A stretch of 64,000 nucleotides of DNA from Paenibacillus xylanilyticus (GCF_009664365.1 NZ_CP044310.1:204501-268500), one strand, 5' to 3'; shown: positions 52,895-62,032, counted from the stretch's first letter. Numbers and translations: made by a program. The notes: generated by a model from the letters alone, not told the origin.

Positions 52895-52956
52895 TTTACA
52901 CCCTGGCAGGGATTTCTTTACCCCCTTTTTACAGCGTTCAGGTATAAGATTTTACA
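52895..52956 (+). promoter_or_regulatory. Candidate KdpE-binding direct repeats
   Basis: TTTACA (52895), TTTACC (52917), TTTACA (52928) and TTTACA (52951) recur at spacings of 22, 11 and 23 bases. The central pair, TTTACC-N5-TTTACA, matches the E. coli KdpE box (TTTATA-N5-TTTACA) in all but two bases. A TATAAG at 52943-52948 may be the -10. The site lies directly before the kdp genes. Confidence 0.55.
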
Positions 52957-52999
52957 CGTAGCAGGTTGAAAGAACGGTAGAGAGAGGGAGGAAGGGCAT

Positions 53000-53086
53000 A
53001 TGGTGAGTGATGCTGCGATGATCGGATTGGTTGTGCTGCTGTTCGTGGTGTTCTGGGGTTTCATTAAGTTCTGCGAGAGAGCCTAG
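53000..53086 (+). CDS. 28-residue membrane microprotein at the head of the kdp operon
   Basis: The start is preceded by GAGGAAGGG. The product MVSDAAMIGLVVLLFVVF then WGFIKFCERA is one transmembrane helix with an acidic N-terminus and a conserved-looking aromatic FxxFCER end. It lies 28 bases before kdpF and in the same direction. It is not KdpF itself, which follows and has the usual KPEKF ending. It may be an additional small subunit or regulator of the Kdp pump; no function is established to my knowledge. Confidence 0.65.
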   Translation: MVSDAAMIGLVVLLFVVFWGFIKFCERA

Positions 53087-53114
53087 GGCTATAGCCAGAG
53101 AGGGGAAGGTGCAT

Positions 53115-53192
53115 ATGACCGTTATAGGTATTATTGTGCTGGCACTGATGGTCTATCTGGGCTATGTGCTCGTGAAGCCGGAGAAGTTCTGA
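53115..53192 (+). CDS. kdpF: K+-transporting ATPase subunit KdpF
   Basis: A 25-residue single-helix protein, MTVIGIIVLALMVYLGYVLV then KPEKF, the standard KdpF pattern. AAGGTG lies just before the ATG. KdpF stabilises the KdpABC complex in the membrane. It is located between the 28-residue microprotein and kdpA (30 bases to the kdpA start), in the expected kdpFABC order. Confidence 0.88.
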   Translation: MTVIGIIVLALMVYLGYVLVKPEKF

Positions 53193-53222
53193 ATCATTTG
53201 GATCGCAGATTAGGGAGGAACT

Positions 53223-54908
53223 ATGGATATGGGTAGCGGTTTATTACAAGTGGCGGTCACGCTGCTGATCATCATCCTGCTGGTGAAACCGGTGGGTAGT
53301 TATCTGGTCAAGGTATTCGATGGCAAGCGGACAGGACTGGACCGGATCTTCGGTGGACCTGAACGACTGCTCTATCGATTAATGGGGGTTCGGGAGAATG
53401 AGTCGATGGGTTGGAAAAAGTACCTTTCAGCCGTGCTCATTTCCAACTTCGTCATGTTGATATTGATGTTTCTGGTGCTGCGGCTGCAGCAGTTTTTGCC
53501 GCTCAACCCGGATGGCATCAGCAACATGCCTGCAGCGCAGGCGTTTAATACAGCAGCATCCTTCATGACCAACACCAACTGGCAGTCGTATACGGGCGAG
53601 AATGCCCTCTCATATCTGTCACAGATGCTGGCCGTGACGTTCCCGATGTTTACATCGGCGGCAACAGGCTTCGCTGTAGCGATTGCATTCATCCGCGGAC
53701 TGGTTGGCCGGAAGGATGAACTGGGGAACTTCTATGTCGACCTGGTGCGGTCGATTACACGGATCTTTTTGCCGCTGAGCTTCATTGTAGCTTTATTCCT
53801 GGTCTTTCAGGGTGTGCCGCAGACGCTTGCAGGGGCGGTGAACGCGACCACGCTGGAAGGCGGAGAGCAGACGATCACACGCGGATTGGTTGCTTCACTC
53901 GAGTCGATTAAACACATGGGTACGAATGGCGGCGGCTGGTTTGGAACCAATGCAGCTCATCCCTTCGAGAATCCAACGGCGCTGGCGAATCTGGTCCACA
54001 TTGTCTGCATGATGCTGCTGCCCACTGCACTGGTATATGCATTCGGACTGATGGTAAACAACCGGAAGCAAGGCTGGGCATTGTTTGCAGCGATGAGCTT
54101 TCTGTTTCTTGTGATGCTCACGACTGTTTTTGTATCGGAGTATCGCGGTGTACCTGCGCTGGATGCCGCTGGTATTCAAGGCAATATGGAGGGGAAAGAG
54201 GTCAGGTTTGGGATAGCCGAATCGGCGTTATTCACGGCAGTGACTACAGCTGCGACAACGGGATCCGTCAACAATATGCATGAGTCGCTCACGCCGCTCG
54301 GCGGAATGGTGGCACTTGCTGAAATGATGCTCAATAACGTTTTTGGCGGTAAAGGGGTAGGTCTGCTTAACGGATTGCTGTACGTCATTCTGGCCGTGTT
54401 TATCTCCGGATTGATGGTAGGACGGACACCTGAATTTCTGGGCAAAAAAATTGAAGGGAAAGAAGTAAAGCTTGCATCGATTGCGCTGCTGATCCATCCC
54501 TTGATTATTTTGGCTCCAACTGCGCTGGCGCTTATGCGACCCGAAGCGGTAGCCTCGATTTCGAATTCTGGCATGCATGGCCTGACCGAAGTGCTTTATG
54601 CTTTTGCATCGGGTGCTGCCAATAATGGGTCGGCTTTTGCCGGACTGAATGCCAATACGGACTTTTACAATATCGCCATTGGTGTGGTGATGCTTCTGGG
54701 AAGGTATATCTCCATGATTGCCATGCTCGCGATTGCAGGATCCCTGGCAACGAAACGAGTAGTTCCGGTAACAACGGGTACACTTCGCACGCATACCCCT
54801 TTATTTGCAGGGATTCTGGTGATGATGATTGTGGTGGTCGGAGCGCTCACCTTCTTCCCATCACTGGCGCTTGGGCCGATCGCTGAGCATTTGGCGATGC
54901 TCCGGTAA
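53223..54908 (+). CDS. kdpA: K+-transporting ATPase channel subunit KdpA
   Basis: A 561-residue membrane protein with about ten helices, the usual KdpA length. Four selectivity-filter-like loops are recognisable, for example NTNWQSYTGENALSY and THMGTNGGGWFGTNAAHPFENP, with the conserved GGGxFGxN. It binds and translocates K+ as part of the KdpFABC pump. AGGGAGG precedes the start (an ATG two codons later is an alternative). It is followed by kdpB after 71 bases. Confidence 0.95.
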   Translation: MDMGSGLLQVAVTLLIIILLVKPVGSYLVKVFDGKRTGLDRIFGGPERLLYRLMGVRENESMGWKKYLSAVLISNFVMLILMFLVLRLQQFLPLNPDGISNMPAAQAFNTAASFMTNTNWQSYTGENALSYLSQMLAVTFPMFTSAATGFAVAIAFIRGLVGRKDELGNFYVDLVRSITRIFLPLSFIVALFLVFQGVPQTLAGAVNATTLEGGEQTITRGLVASLESIKHMGTNGGGWFGTNAAHPFENPTALANLVHIVCMMLLPTALVYAFGLMVNNRKQGWALFAAMSFLFLVMLTTVFVSEYRGVPALDAAGIQGNMEGKEVRFGIAESALFTAVTTAATTGSVNNMHESLTPLGGMVALAEMMLNNVFGGKGVGLLNGLLYVILAVFISGLMVGRTPEFLGKKIEGKEVKLASIALLIHPLIILAPTALALMRPEAVASISNSGMHGLTEVLYAFASGAANNGSAFAGLNANTDFYNIAIGVVMLLGRYISMIAMLAIAGSLATKRVVPVTTGTLRTHTPLFAGILVMMIVVVGALTFFPSLALGPIAEHLAMLR

Positions 54909-54979
54909 CGGGCAGACAGTCTATGAATGAAATAGTAGAAGTACAGCAAGGACGTTGAGCATGGAGGTGCACGAAATTA

Positions 54980-57148
54980 ATGGGTGCTATAGAGCGAAAG
55001 AAGGAACACATGGTGGAAGGAACAAGTAACCAAGCAATGGCAGAAACAGACCAAGAAACATACAGACCAAGCGGAAAGGGTGAGGGAAGGGAGATGAATC
55101 CCCACCACCAAGGTCCAAGCAAAAAGAGATTAAGCGGGGACATCGTACGGCAGGCCTCTCTGGACGCCTTTAAGAAACTTAATCCGATGGTTATGATCAA
55201 AAATCCCGTCATGTTTATCGTGGAAGTGGGTACGTTCATCACGCTGCTCTTATGTATCGATCCGAATCTTTTTACTGTATCGGAAGCGGGACGGGGTTAC
55301 AACATGGCGGTGTTCCTCATCCTGTTGTTTACGCTGCTGTTTGCCAATTTTGCTGAAGCGCTCGCCGAAGGCCGGGGCAAAGCCCAGGCAGATACCTTGC
55401 GCAAGACGAAATCGGATACGACCGCCAAACTGATGCAAAAGGATGGGACAATTCGGCAAGTATCATCGACTCAGTTGAAAAAGGGAGATATTGTCCGCGT
55501 GGAAGCAGGAGAACTGATCCCCACGGACGGCGAGATTATCGAGGGATTGGCCTCCATAGACGAATCGGCCATCACGGGTGAATCGGCACCGGTCATCAAG
55601 GAAGCTGGCGGAGATTTTTCCTCCGTAACGGGAGGTACACGAGTTACTTCCGACTATATCGTCATGCGGGTACAGACCGATCCGGGAGAATCCTTCCTTG
55701 ACCGGATGATCTCTCTGGTTGAAGGTGCGCAGCGCCAGAAAACACCAAACGAAATCGCGCTGACCACGCTGCTGGCCGTATTGACCCTGATTTTCCTGAT
55801 CGTCATTCTGACGATGGTTCCGATGGCGAGTTACCTGGGCATTCGTCTTGATTTGGCGACACTGATCGCCTTGCTGGTTTGCCTTATTCCTACAACAATA
55901 GGCGGCCTGCTGTCCGCAATCGGGATTGCCGGAATGGACCGGGTCACGCAGTTTAACGTGCTTGCGATGTCAGGGAAAGCGGTGGAAGCGGCAGGGGATA
56001 TTGATACGCTGATTCTGGATAAGACCGGAACAATTACGTACGGAAATCGCATGGCCTCCGAGTTCATTCCCGTTCAGGTTGTGACTGTGCAGGAGATGAC
56101 CCGGGCAGCGCTGCAGGCCTCGGTTCGTGATGAGACGCCGGAAGGACGCTCCGTGGTGGAGCTTGCAGGCAAGCAGGGTGAGCGCTGGCCTGAGCAGGAA
56201 TATGCAGATGCGGAAAGTGTGGAGTTTACCGCCGAGACCCGTATGTCAGGTCTCAATCTCGGCAGCGGAATGCAGATTCGTAAAGGCGCAGTCGATGCCA
56301 TCAAGCATCATATTGCCTCCCGGGGTGCACGAATTCCTGCGGATCTGGATGACATCTCCAATCGCATTGCCAAGGCCGGAGGAACTCCCCTTGCCGTTGC
56401 GATCGATGAAAGGATTTACGGTGTAATCTATTTGAAGGATACAGTGAAGCCCGGTCTGAAGGAGAAGTTTGCCGAGATGCGGTCAATGGGCATCAAAACG
56501 ATCATGTGTACAGGCGACAACCCTCTTACGGCAGCTACGATTGCACTGGAAGCAGGCGTGGATGACTTTATTGCCGAAGCGAAGCCGGAAGACAAGATTG
56601 CTGCAATCAAAAAAGAGCAGCAGGCAGGCAAGCTCGTTGCCATGACTGGCGACGGCACCAATGATGCGCCTGCCCTGGCGCAGGCCGATGTGGGCCTGGC
56701 GATGAATTCGGGTACCATGGCGGCCAAGGAAGCCGCCAACATGATTGACTTGGATTCTGACCCGACCAAGCTGCTGTCGGTGGTCTCCATTGGGAAACAG
56801 CTGCTGATCACACGCGGCGCACTGACCACCTTTTCGATATCGAATGATATTGCGAAGTACTTTGCCATTATCCCGGCGATGTTTATTATCGCCATGCCGC
56901 AGCTTCAATCGCTGAATATTATGAATCTGGCTTCACCGCAATCGGCCATTCTATCAGCATTGATCTTTAACGCAATCATCATCCCGCTGCTTATTCCGAT
57001 TGCGATGAAGGGCGTAAAGTACCGGGCCATGTCTGCCGAGCGGCTGCTCGGACGAAATGTATTGATCTATGGCGTGGGTGGCGTGATCGTGCCCTTTATC
57101 GGGATTAAGCTGATTGACCTGATCCTTTCGGGGCTTCATCTGGTGTGA
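54980..57148 (+). CDS. kdpB: K+-transporting P-type ATPase subunit KdpB
   Basis: A 722-residue P-type ATPase. The phosphorylated Asp347 is in [12 protein letters not shown]; the TGES actuator motif is in [12 protein letters not shown]; the [22 protein letters not shown] hinge is present. Seven membrane helices are expected. The protein is about 40 residues longer than usual at the N-terminus because of a Lys/Glu/Ser-rich extension before [15 protein letters not shown]; a later start cannot be excluded, but GGAGG lies upstream of 54980. It energises K+ uptake through KdpA. A structured repeat separates it from kdpC. Confidence 0.95.
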   Translation: MGAIERKKEHMVEGTSNQAMAETDQETYRPSGKGEGREMNPHHQGPSKKRLSGDIVRQASLDAFKKLNPMVMIKNPVMFIVEVGTFITLLLCIDPNLFTVSEAGRGYNMAVFLILLFTLLFANFAEALAEGRGKAQADTLRKTKSDTTAKLMQKDGTIRQVSSTQLKKGDIVRVEAGELIPTDGEIIEGLASIDESAITGESAPVIKEAGGDFSSVTGGTRVTSDYIVMRVQTDPGESFLDRMISLVEGAQRQKTPNEIALTTLLAVLTLIFLIVILTMVPMASYLGIRLDLATLIALLVCLIPTTIGGLLSAIGIAGMDRVTQFNVLAMSGKAVEAAGDIDTLILDKTGTITYGNRMASEFIPVQVVTVQEMTRAALQASVRDETPEGRSVVELAGKQGERWPEQEYADAESVEFTAETRMSGLNLGSGMQIRKGAVDAIKHHIASRGARIPADLDDISNRIAKAGGTPLAVAIDERIYGVIYLKDTVKPGLKEKFAEMRSMGIKTIMCTGDNPLTAATIALEAGVDDFIAEAKPEDKIAAIKKEQQAGKLVAMTGDGTNDAPALAQADVGLAMNSGTMAAKEAANMIDLDSDPTKLLSVVSIGKQLLITRGALTTFSISNDIAKYFAIIPAMFIIAMPQLQSLNIMNLASPQSAILSALIFNAIIIPLLIPIAMKGVKYRAMSAERLLGRNVLIYGVGGVIVPFIGIKLIDLILSGLHLV

Positions 57149-57176
57149 CACTAACTCATATAAATTGGACTCCCTT

Positions 57177-57364
57177 TTACACGAAAACGAAGAGGGCAGA
57201 ACAAATCTGGAGAAGCGAAGCATTCGCCTAAAAGCTTTCTGCAAGAAAGCTACTTCGGAAGCCTAAGCTTATCCCCATATTTTCACCTTGTGAACTTTAA
57301 TCAAAAAAATCTGGGGGTAAGAGCGATCGGAAGGTTGTTCTGACCACGTAGTGCGATAGTGTAA
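57177..57364 (+). repeat. Structured intergenic repeat, copy 3 (inside the kdp operon)
   Basis: Runs from TTACAC to GTGTAA. Inner pairs are CAGAACAA/TTGTTCTG, GCTTTCT/AGAAAGC and TTATCCCC/GGGGGTAA. The outer CAGAAC-A pairing differs in sequence from copy 2 but stays complementary (compensatory change). It lies between kdpB and kdpC and ends 47 bases before the kdpC start. These genes are normally adjacent, so the element is an insertion or an acquired regulatory RNA. Confidence 0.8.
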
Positions 57365-57410
57365 CAAATTGATTCAAATTGACAAATAATGAATTCAGGA
57401 TGTGACTGAT

Positions 57411-57971
57411 ATGAAGACCATACTGCCTGCCATCCGCTTGTCTGTTGTTCTTATGTTGATCTGCGGCATCGTGTATCCGCTGGTGACGACTGCTGCGGCA
57501 CAGCTGCTGTTTCCAGCAGAAGCGAATGGGAGCCTGATAACCCAAAACGGGAAAGTGATCGGTTCATCCCTGCTTGCACAGGAAGTAAAATCCCCGGCCA
57601 TGTTCCAACCCCGTGCATCCAACGCGAGTTATGACCCGACGGCGTCGGTAGGCTCCAATCGGGCTGTAGCTTCAGCAGAGTATATTGGTGAGATGAAAGA
57701 TAAGATTGCTCAGCTTAGACAGGAAAATCCGGCACTGCAGCAGATTCCTACCGATCTGGTGACTGGTTCGGGCTCAGGTCTGGATCCTGACCTTTCGCCT
57801 GAAGCTGCAAAAGCACAAATTCCGCGAATTAGTCAGGCAACGGGTCTGAGTGAGCAGCAGCTCGTAGAACTTGTGGAAGCGCATGTTCAAGGGCGTCAGC
57901 TCGGCATATTCGGCGAGCCTCGTGTCAATGTGACTGCACTGAATCTGGCGCTGACAGCAGAGCTCAATTAG
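57411..57971 (+). CDS. kdpC: K+-transporting ATPase subunit KdpC
   Basis: A 186-residue protein with one N-terminal membrane helix (ILPAIRLSVVLMLICGIVYPLVTT) and the conserved extracytoplasmic segments NGSLI, GSSLLAQ, MFQPRASNASYDPTASVGSN, and ITQATGLS-like ISQATGLSEQQLVELVEAH. KdpC is thought to bind near KdpB and raise nucleotide affinity and complex stability. The ATG at 57411 has AGGA ten bases upstream; a GTG nine bases earlier is too close to it. Confidence 0.93.
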   Translation: MKTILPAIRLSVVLMLICGIVYPLVTTAAAQLLFPAEANGSLITQNGKVIGSSLLAQEVKSPAMFQPRASNASYDPTASVGSNRAVASAEYIGEMKDKIAQLRQENPALQQIPTDLVTGSGSGLDPDLSPEAAKAQIPRISQATGLSEQQLVELVEAHVQGRQLGIFGEPRVNVTALNLALTAELN

Positions 57972-58031
57972 CCTGCAGAAATATATCTGAGCTCAAGTCA
58001 AAAGCGGCATGGATTGCCTTATCTATCATTG

Positions 58032-58063
58032 GCCTTCTTCCGGATTTCGGAAGGGGCTTTCTC
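58032..58063 (+). terminator. Hairpin between kdpC and kdpD, possible attenuator
   Basis: TTCCG pairs with CGGAA, extended by GCC/GGC with mismatches, and is followed by a pyrimidine-rich TTTCTCC. It is weaker than other terminators in the window, and could reduce read-through from kdpFABC into the regulator genes. Confidence 0.4.
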
Positions 58064-58103
58064 CATTTTCGATAAATTGGGAGTGGAAAGGAGACATCAA
58101 CGA

Positions 58104-60443
58104 ATGCACGAAAGCTTCAAGCGCAGATCAGCCGAGGACCTCCTGAAGATGATTACGAAGCTGCAGCAGGGCACGCTCACCATCTATATCGGTCCGGTCA
58201 GCGGTTCTGGCAAAACCTATCATATGTTAAGAGAAGGAAATACGCTGCGCCAGCAAGGCATTGATGTGGTGATCTGCGCGGTATCGACCATGCAAAGACC
58301 CGAAACCGTGGAACAGCTCGGTGAGCTTGAACGGATACCGAGTATTCACTGGTACCGTCAGAGAGATGGCATGGAGATGAAGGATCTCAATATAGATGCT
58401 CTGCTGGAGCGCAATCCGGAAGTGGTGCTCGTTGACGGACTGGCGCATAGAAACCGCGAGGGCGCTCTGCATGCTACGAGGCTGGAGGATATTCAGTATC
58501 TGCTGAAACACAACATCAGTGTGATCACAACGGTAAACGTCTACGAGCTGGAAGGGTATACCGAACTGGCCCGTAAACTTACAGGTATTGCGGCAGATTA
58601 TACCGTTCCTGCGGGGACACTTGAATTGGCTGACGAAGTGAAGCTGATCGATGTGACACCGGAAACGGTTTTGACCCGGCTTGCCGAAGGACATTTGAAG
58701 GGGTATGAGGGAGAGGCTTTGTTAAGGCAAGGCAACCTGGGCATTTTACGGGAACTGGCGCTGAAGCTCGTTGCCGAAGGAGTCAATGAATCCCTGCGTG
58801 AACACCGGGAAGAGATGGGCATTACCATGACAACAGGCATCATGGAACGGGTGCTGGTGTCGACCCAATATCATTGGAATGGATCCATTTATATTCGGAG
58901 AGGGCAGCAGATTGCGAAGAGACTGAATGGTGATTTATGCGTGGTCACGTTCCGCGATATGAAGAAGGCATTAACCAAGGAAGCCACGGTATTTCGCCGA
59001 AACATGATCAAGCTGGTGGAGAAATTCGGAGGAGCATTCGAGGAATTGCCCATGACGCATCGTCGCAGGATTCCATCCACCTTGGCACGTTATGCTGCCA
59101 GGCAGCAGATTACGCGAATTGTGATGGGTCACTCACGTCATACCCGCTGGCAGGAGTTATGGCAAGGTTCTGTCATCAACTCGCTCCTGCACAAGCTGCA
59201 GGGGGTAGACCTGTTCCTGCTTGCAGATCGAACCGAGCTGGATGGAGAACGAGTACTTCCCGCAAAATTGCCGGATACCCGCAGCACAACCTATCGCAGA
59301 TTAAGCGATCAAGAAGTGAAAAAACAGATCGGCCAGATTCAGCGAGGCAAATTCAAAGTATACATCGGTGCAGCCCCGGGTGTAGGTAAAACCTATATGA
59401 TGCTGCGGGAAGGCAACGATCTGCTCCGCAAAGGCATTGATGTTCGAATCGGCCTGCTGGAGACGCACAACCGGGCCGAGACCATGGAACAGATCGGACA
59501 GCTGCTTGTCATTCCACGGGATCATCGGACATATCAGGGAGTAGCATTGGAGGAGATGGATACGGAGGCTATTCTTCGCCTTTGTCCGGAAGTAGTGTTG
59601 GTGGATGAACTGGCCCATACCAATGTGCCCGGAAGCGTAAGGAAAAAACGTTACGAAGATGTGCTTCATCTGCTCGATGCAGGGATCTCGGTAATCACGA
59701 CTGTTAACGTGCAGCATCTGGAAAGCCTGAACGATGCCGTAGAGCACATTACGGGAATTCGGGTCCGGGAGACGGTACCGGATCAGATTCTGCAAATGGC
59801 AGATGAAGTGCAGTTAATCGATGTTGCACCCCAGGCCTTGCGGCAGCGCATGCGGGAAGGTAAAATCTATGCAGCAGCCAAGGTGGAGCAGGCACTAGCG
59901 AATTTTTTCCGCATCGGTAATCTGATTGCACTGCGGGAACTTGCCCTGCGTGAACTGGCCGATGATGTGGATGAACGGCTGGAAGCGAAGGAGCAAAAAA
60001 GTGCGCTTCGGGGACCTTGGCGAAGACAGGAAGCGGTCTTTGTCTGTGTAAGCAGTGATAAACATGCGGAGCGGTTAATTCGCCGTGGTTTTCGCACGGC
60101 CTATCGGTTGAAGGCTGTATGGCATGTACATCATGTACATGTAGGCAGGGCAATGAGTGACGAAGTTAAGGATCAGCTGGAGGCCCTGGAACAGCTAACC
60201 GTCCGGCTGGGTGGGGAATTTCATATTCATTACAGTGAGAAACTGAGGAAAGTATCAAGTATTTTGGCAAGCAAGGCAGCGGAGGAAAAAGCAACGCAGC
60301 TGGTGGTTGGTCAAGCGAAGAGGCTTTGGTGGCTAAATGGCTATCGTGGTGCCGGATCGGTGGTCAATCGGCTGGTACGGCTGTCCAGACATATGGATGT
60401 ATTAATAGTTGCAGATTACGATTATGATCCAAGCGGGATGTGA
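58104..60443 (+). CDS. kdpD: KdpD N-terminal sensor protein with tandem-duplicated sensor/USP module
   Basis: A 779-residue soluble protein, no kinase domain. It consists of two consecutive KdpD-N plus universal-stress-protein units with a period of about 390 residues. Unit A: Walker A GPVSGSGKT (30-38), VVLVDGLAHRN (Asp111), USP from ~247. Unit B: Walker A GAAPGVGKT (422-430), VVLVDELAHTNVPGS (Asp501), USP from ~644. Unit B is canonical; unit A has lost the Glu of VDELAH and the NVPGS loop. AAAGGAG ten bases before 58104 decides the start. It overlaps the following kinase gene by four bases (GTGA). It should sense K+ or related signals and act on the partner kinase. Confidence 0.88.
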   Translation: MHESFKRRSAEDLLKMITKLQQGTLTIYIGPVSGSGKTYHMLREGNTLRQQGIDVVICAVSTMQRPETVEQLGELERIPSIHWYRQRDGMEMKDLNIDALLERNPEVVLVDGLAHRNREGALHATRLEDIQYLLKHNISVITTVNVYELEGYTELARKLTGIAADYTVPAGTLELADEVKLIDVTPETVLTRLAEGHLKGYEGEALLRQGNLGILRELALKLVAEGVNESLREHREEMGITMTTGIMERVLVSTQYHWNGSIYIRRGQQIAKRLNGDLCVVTFRDMKKALTKEATVFRRNMIKLVEKFGGAFEELPMTHRRRIPSTLARYAARQQITRIVMGHSRHTRWQELWQGSVINSLLHKLQGVDLFLLADRTELDGERVLPAKLPDTRSTTYRRLSDQEVKKQIGQIQRGKFKVYIGAAPGVGKTYMMLREGNDLLRKGIDVRIGLLETHNRAETMEQIGQLLVIPRDHRTYQGVALEEMDTEAILRLCPEVVLVDELAHTNVPGSVRKKRYEDVLHLLDAGISVITTVNVQHLESLNDAVEHITGIRVRETVPDQILQMADEVQLIDVAPQALRQRMREGKIYAAAKVEQALANFFRIGNLIALRELALRELADDVDERLEAKEQKSALRGPWRRQEAVFVCVSSDKHAERLIRRGFRTAYRLKAVWHVHHVHVGRAMSDEVKDQLEALEQLTVRLGGEFHIHYSEKLRKVSSILASKAAEEKATQLVVGQAKRLWWLNGYRGAGSVVNRLVRLSRHMDVLIVADYDYDPSGM

Positions 60444-62032
60444 ACAGTACTGTGCCTGAACGAAACACAGAAGAGAGGGGAATTCCTCGGTTGCACCGAG
60501 TTCCCCAATATGTATGGGTAACCATTGGCATTACCTTGTTAACCCCACTGCTGCATGTCATCGGCATGAGTAGTGATCTGGTTAACGTCTCACTCATTTA
60601 CCTGTTTCCCATTTTGGTGAGTGCCGTTTACTGGGGATTGGGCCCTGCAATCTACGCAGCGAGTCTTAGCGTAATCATGTTTGACTTCTTTTTTGTACCT
60701 CCGAATCTCAGTTTTACCGTTGCGGATCTGCGATATATTTTTTCCTTTATTGTGTATTTGGCCGTAGCGGTGTTAACAGCCACCCTTTCCAGTCGCTTGC
60801 GTCAGCAGCTGGATATGGTTAGGAAGCGTGAAGCCACTACCAATTCATTGTATGCGCTCAGCCGCCAGATGACGGCTGTCACGGATCTGGATACACTGCT
60901 CCATCATATTGCGAAGCAAGTATCACATACACTGGGTACCCAGGCTGCCGTATATTTGCCTGATGCTCATGATGAGCTGAACGTAACGGCATCTGCCGAT
61001 GACCTGGGAACTGCAGTCTGGGGTGGAGAGGAATCAGAGATCGCGATTGCCAAGTGGGTGTACAGGAATGGCGAAACTGCGGGGAGAGGTTCTACCAGCC
61101 TGCGGGAATCCTCCGGTCTATACGTTCCCTTGCGTACGGAAGATCAGATACACGGCGTGCTTGCCGTCCGTATGGAGGCCCGTGATATTCAGGAGCAGCG
61201 GGAACAGCTGCAATTGCTGGAGGCCTGTGGAGGGCTAGCTGCCAGTGCAATTGCTCGCGTCAAACTGGCAGAGGAAGCAAGGGTTGCACAGATGACTGCC
61301 GAATCAGAGCGCATTCGCACGGCTTTGCTGGACTCTGTGTCCCACGAACTGCGGACGCCCTTAACGACGATCATTGGATCCGCTACAGGATTGATCGAGA
61401 ATGACGCTATATTTACCCCGGAAGATCGGAAGGAGCTGACGGGCAATATTCGGGATGGTGCCATGCGCATGAACCGACTGGTGACCAATTTGCTGGGCAT
61501 GGTGAAGCTGGAGAGCGGCATGCTGCAGCTGCGCAGGAAATGGTGTGACGTTGGGGACATGATCAGCGTGGTGTTAACCCAAGTAAGGGAATTCAGCCAG
61601 CATCGGAGTATTCGTGTGGATTTGCCGGACCAACCGTTATTTATATGTGGAGATGAAGTGCTGCTGGAACAGGTGCTGATCAATGTGGTCAGCAATGCGA
61701 TTAAATATTCCCCTGACTATAGCGAGATTGTCCTCACAGTTACGAGGGATGAGAGAAATGCCAGGCTGACCATTGTGGTAGCGGACAATGGCGTGGGTAT
61801 TCCCGATGTGGACAAGGAGCGGATTTTTGAAAAGTTTTACCGATCAGAATCTTCTCGTCATGTGACGGGCACAGGACTGGGACTGGCTATATGCAAAGGG
61901 ATCGTTGAGGTTCACGGAGGGACGATTAGAGCAGATTCCAATCCGGGAGGCGGAACAAGAATGAACATCAGTTTGCCCATGGAAGCGTCGGAAGCATTAT
62001 TTCCCTATAGAGGACAAGGAGAGGTTGAGTAA
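60440..62032 (+). CDS. kdpD: KdpD C-terminal half: membrane histidine kinase
   Basis: A 530-residue protein from a GTG start overlapping the previous stop. Four membrane helices (about 25-125, DUF4118/KdpD transmembrane domain; FDFFFVPPNLSFTVADLRY) are followed by a GAF domain (about 150-280), HisKA with His302 in SVSHELRTPLTTIIGSATG, and the ATPase domain (NVVSNAIKYSP, DNGVGIP, GTGLGLAICKG). Together with the preceding gene it makes up one KdpD. Its own ribosome site is weak, so translation is probably coupled. It phosphorylates KdpE, encoded one base downstream. Confidence 0.9.
   Translation: MNSTVPERNTEERGIPRLHRVPQYVWVTIGITLLTPLLHVIGMSSDLVNVSLIYLFPILVSAVYWGLGPAIYAASLSVIMFDFFFVPPNLSFTVADLRYIFSFIVYLAVAVLTATLSSRLRQQLDMVRKREATTNSLYALSRQMTAVTDLDTLLHHIAKQVSHTLGTQAAVYLPDAHDELNVTASADDLGTAVWGGEESEIAIAKWVYRNGETAGRGSTSLRESSGLYVPLRTEDQIHGVLAVRMEARDIQEQREQLQLLEACGGLAASAIARVKLAEEARVAQMTAESERIRTALLDSVSHELRTPLTTIIGSATGLIENDAIFTPEDRKELTGNIRDGAMRMNRLVTNLLGMVKLESGMLQLRRKWCDVGDMISVVLTQVREFSQHRSIRVDLPDQPLFICGDEVLLEQVLINVVSNAIKYSPDYSEIVLTVTRDERNARLTIVVADNGVGIPDVDKERIFEKFYRSESSRHVTGTGLGLAICKGIVEVHGGTIRADSNPGGGTRMNISLPMEASEALFPYRGQGEVE

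Noticed and set aside
52888..52999. A c-di-AMP (ydaO/yuaA) riboswitch before the kdp genes
   Set aside because: Only about 110 bases lie between the ytxJ terminator and the first small gene, too short for this riboswitch, and no matching core or terminator is seen.
58104..60443. c-di-AMP binding by the USP domains of the KdpD sensor protein
   Set aside because: The motif described for Staphylococcus aureus KdpD (SxS and FTA elements) is not clearly conserved in either USP copy, so the ligand was left open.
60420..60460. The two-gene KdpD as a simple frameshift or sequencing error
   Set aside because: The junction is a clean GTGA overlap after the complete USP domain, with no lost motif on either side, and the upstream gene additionally has a duplicated module; a natural gene split is more likely, although resequencing would settle it.
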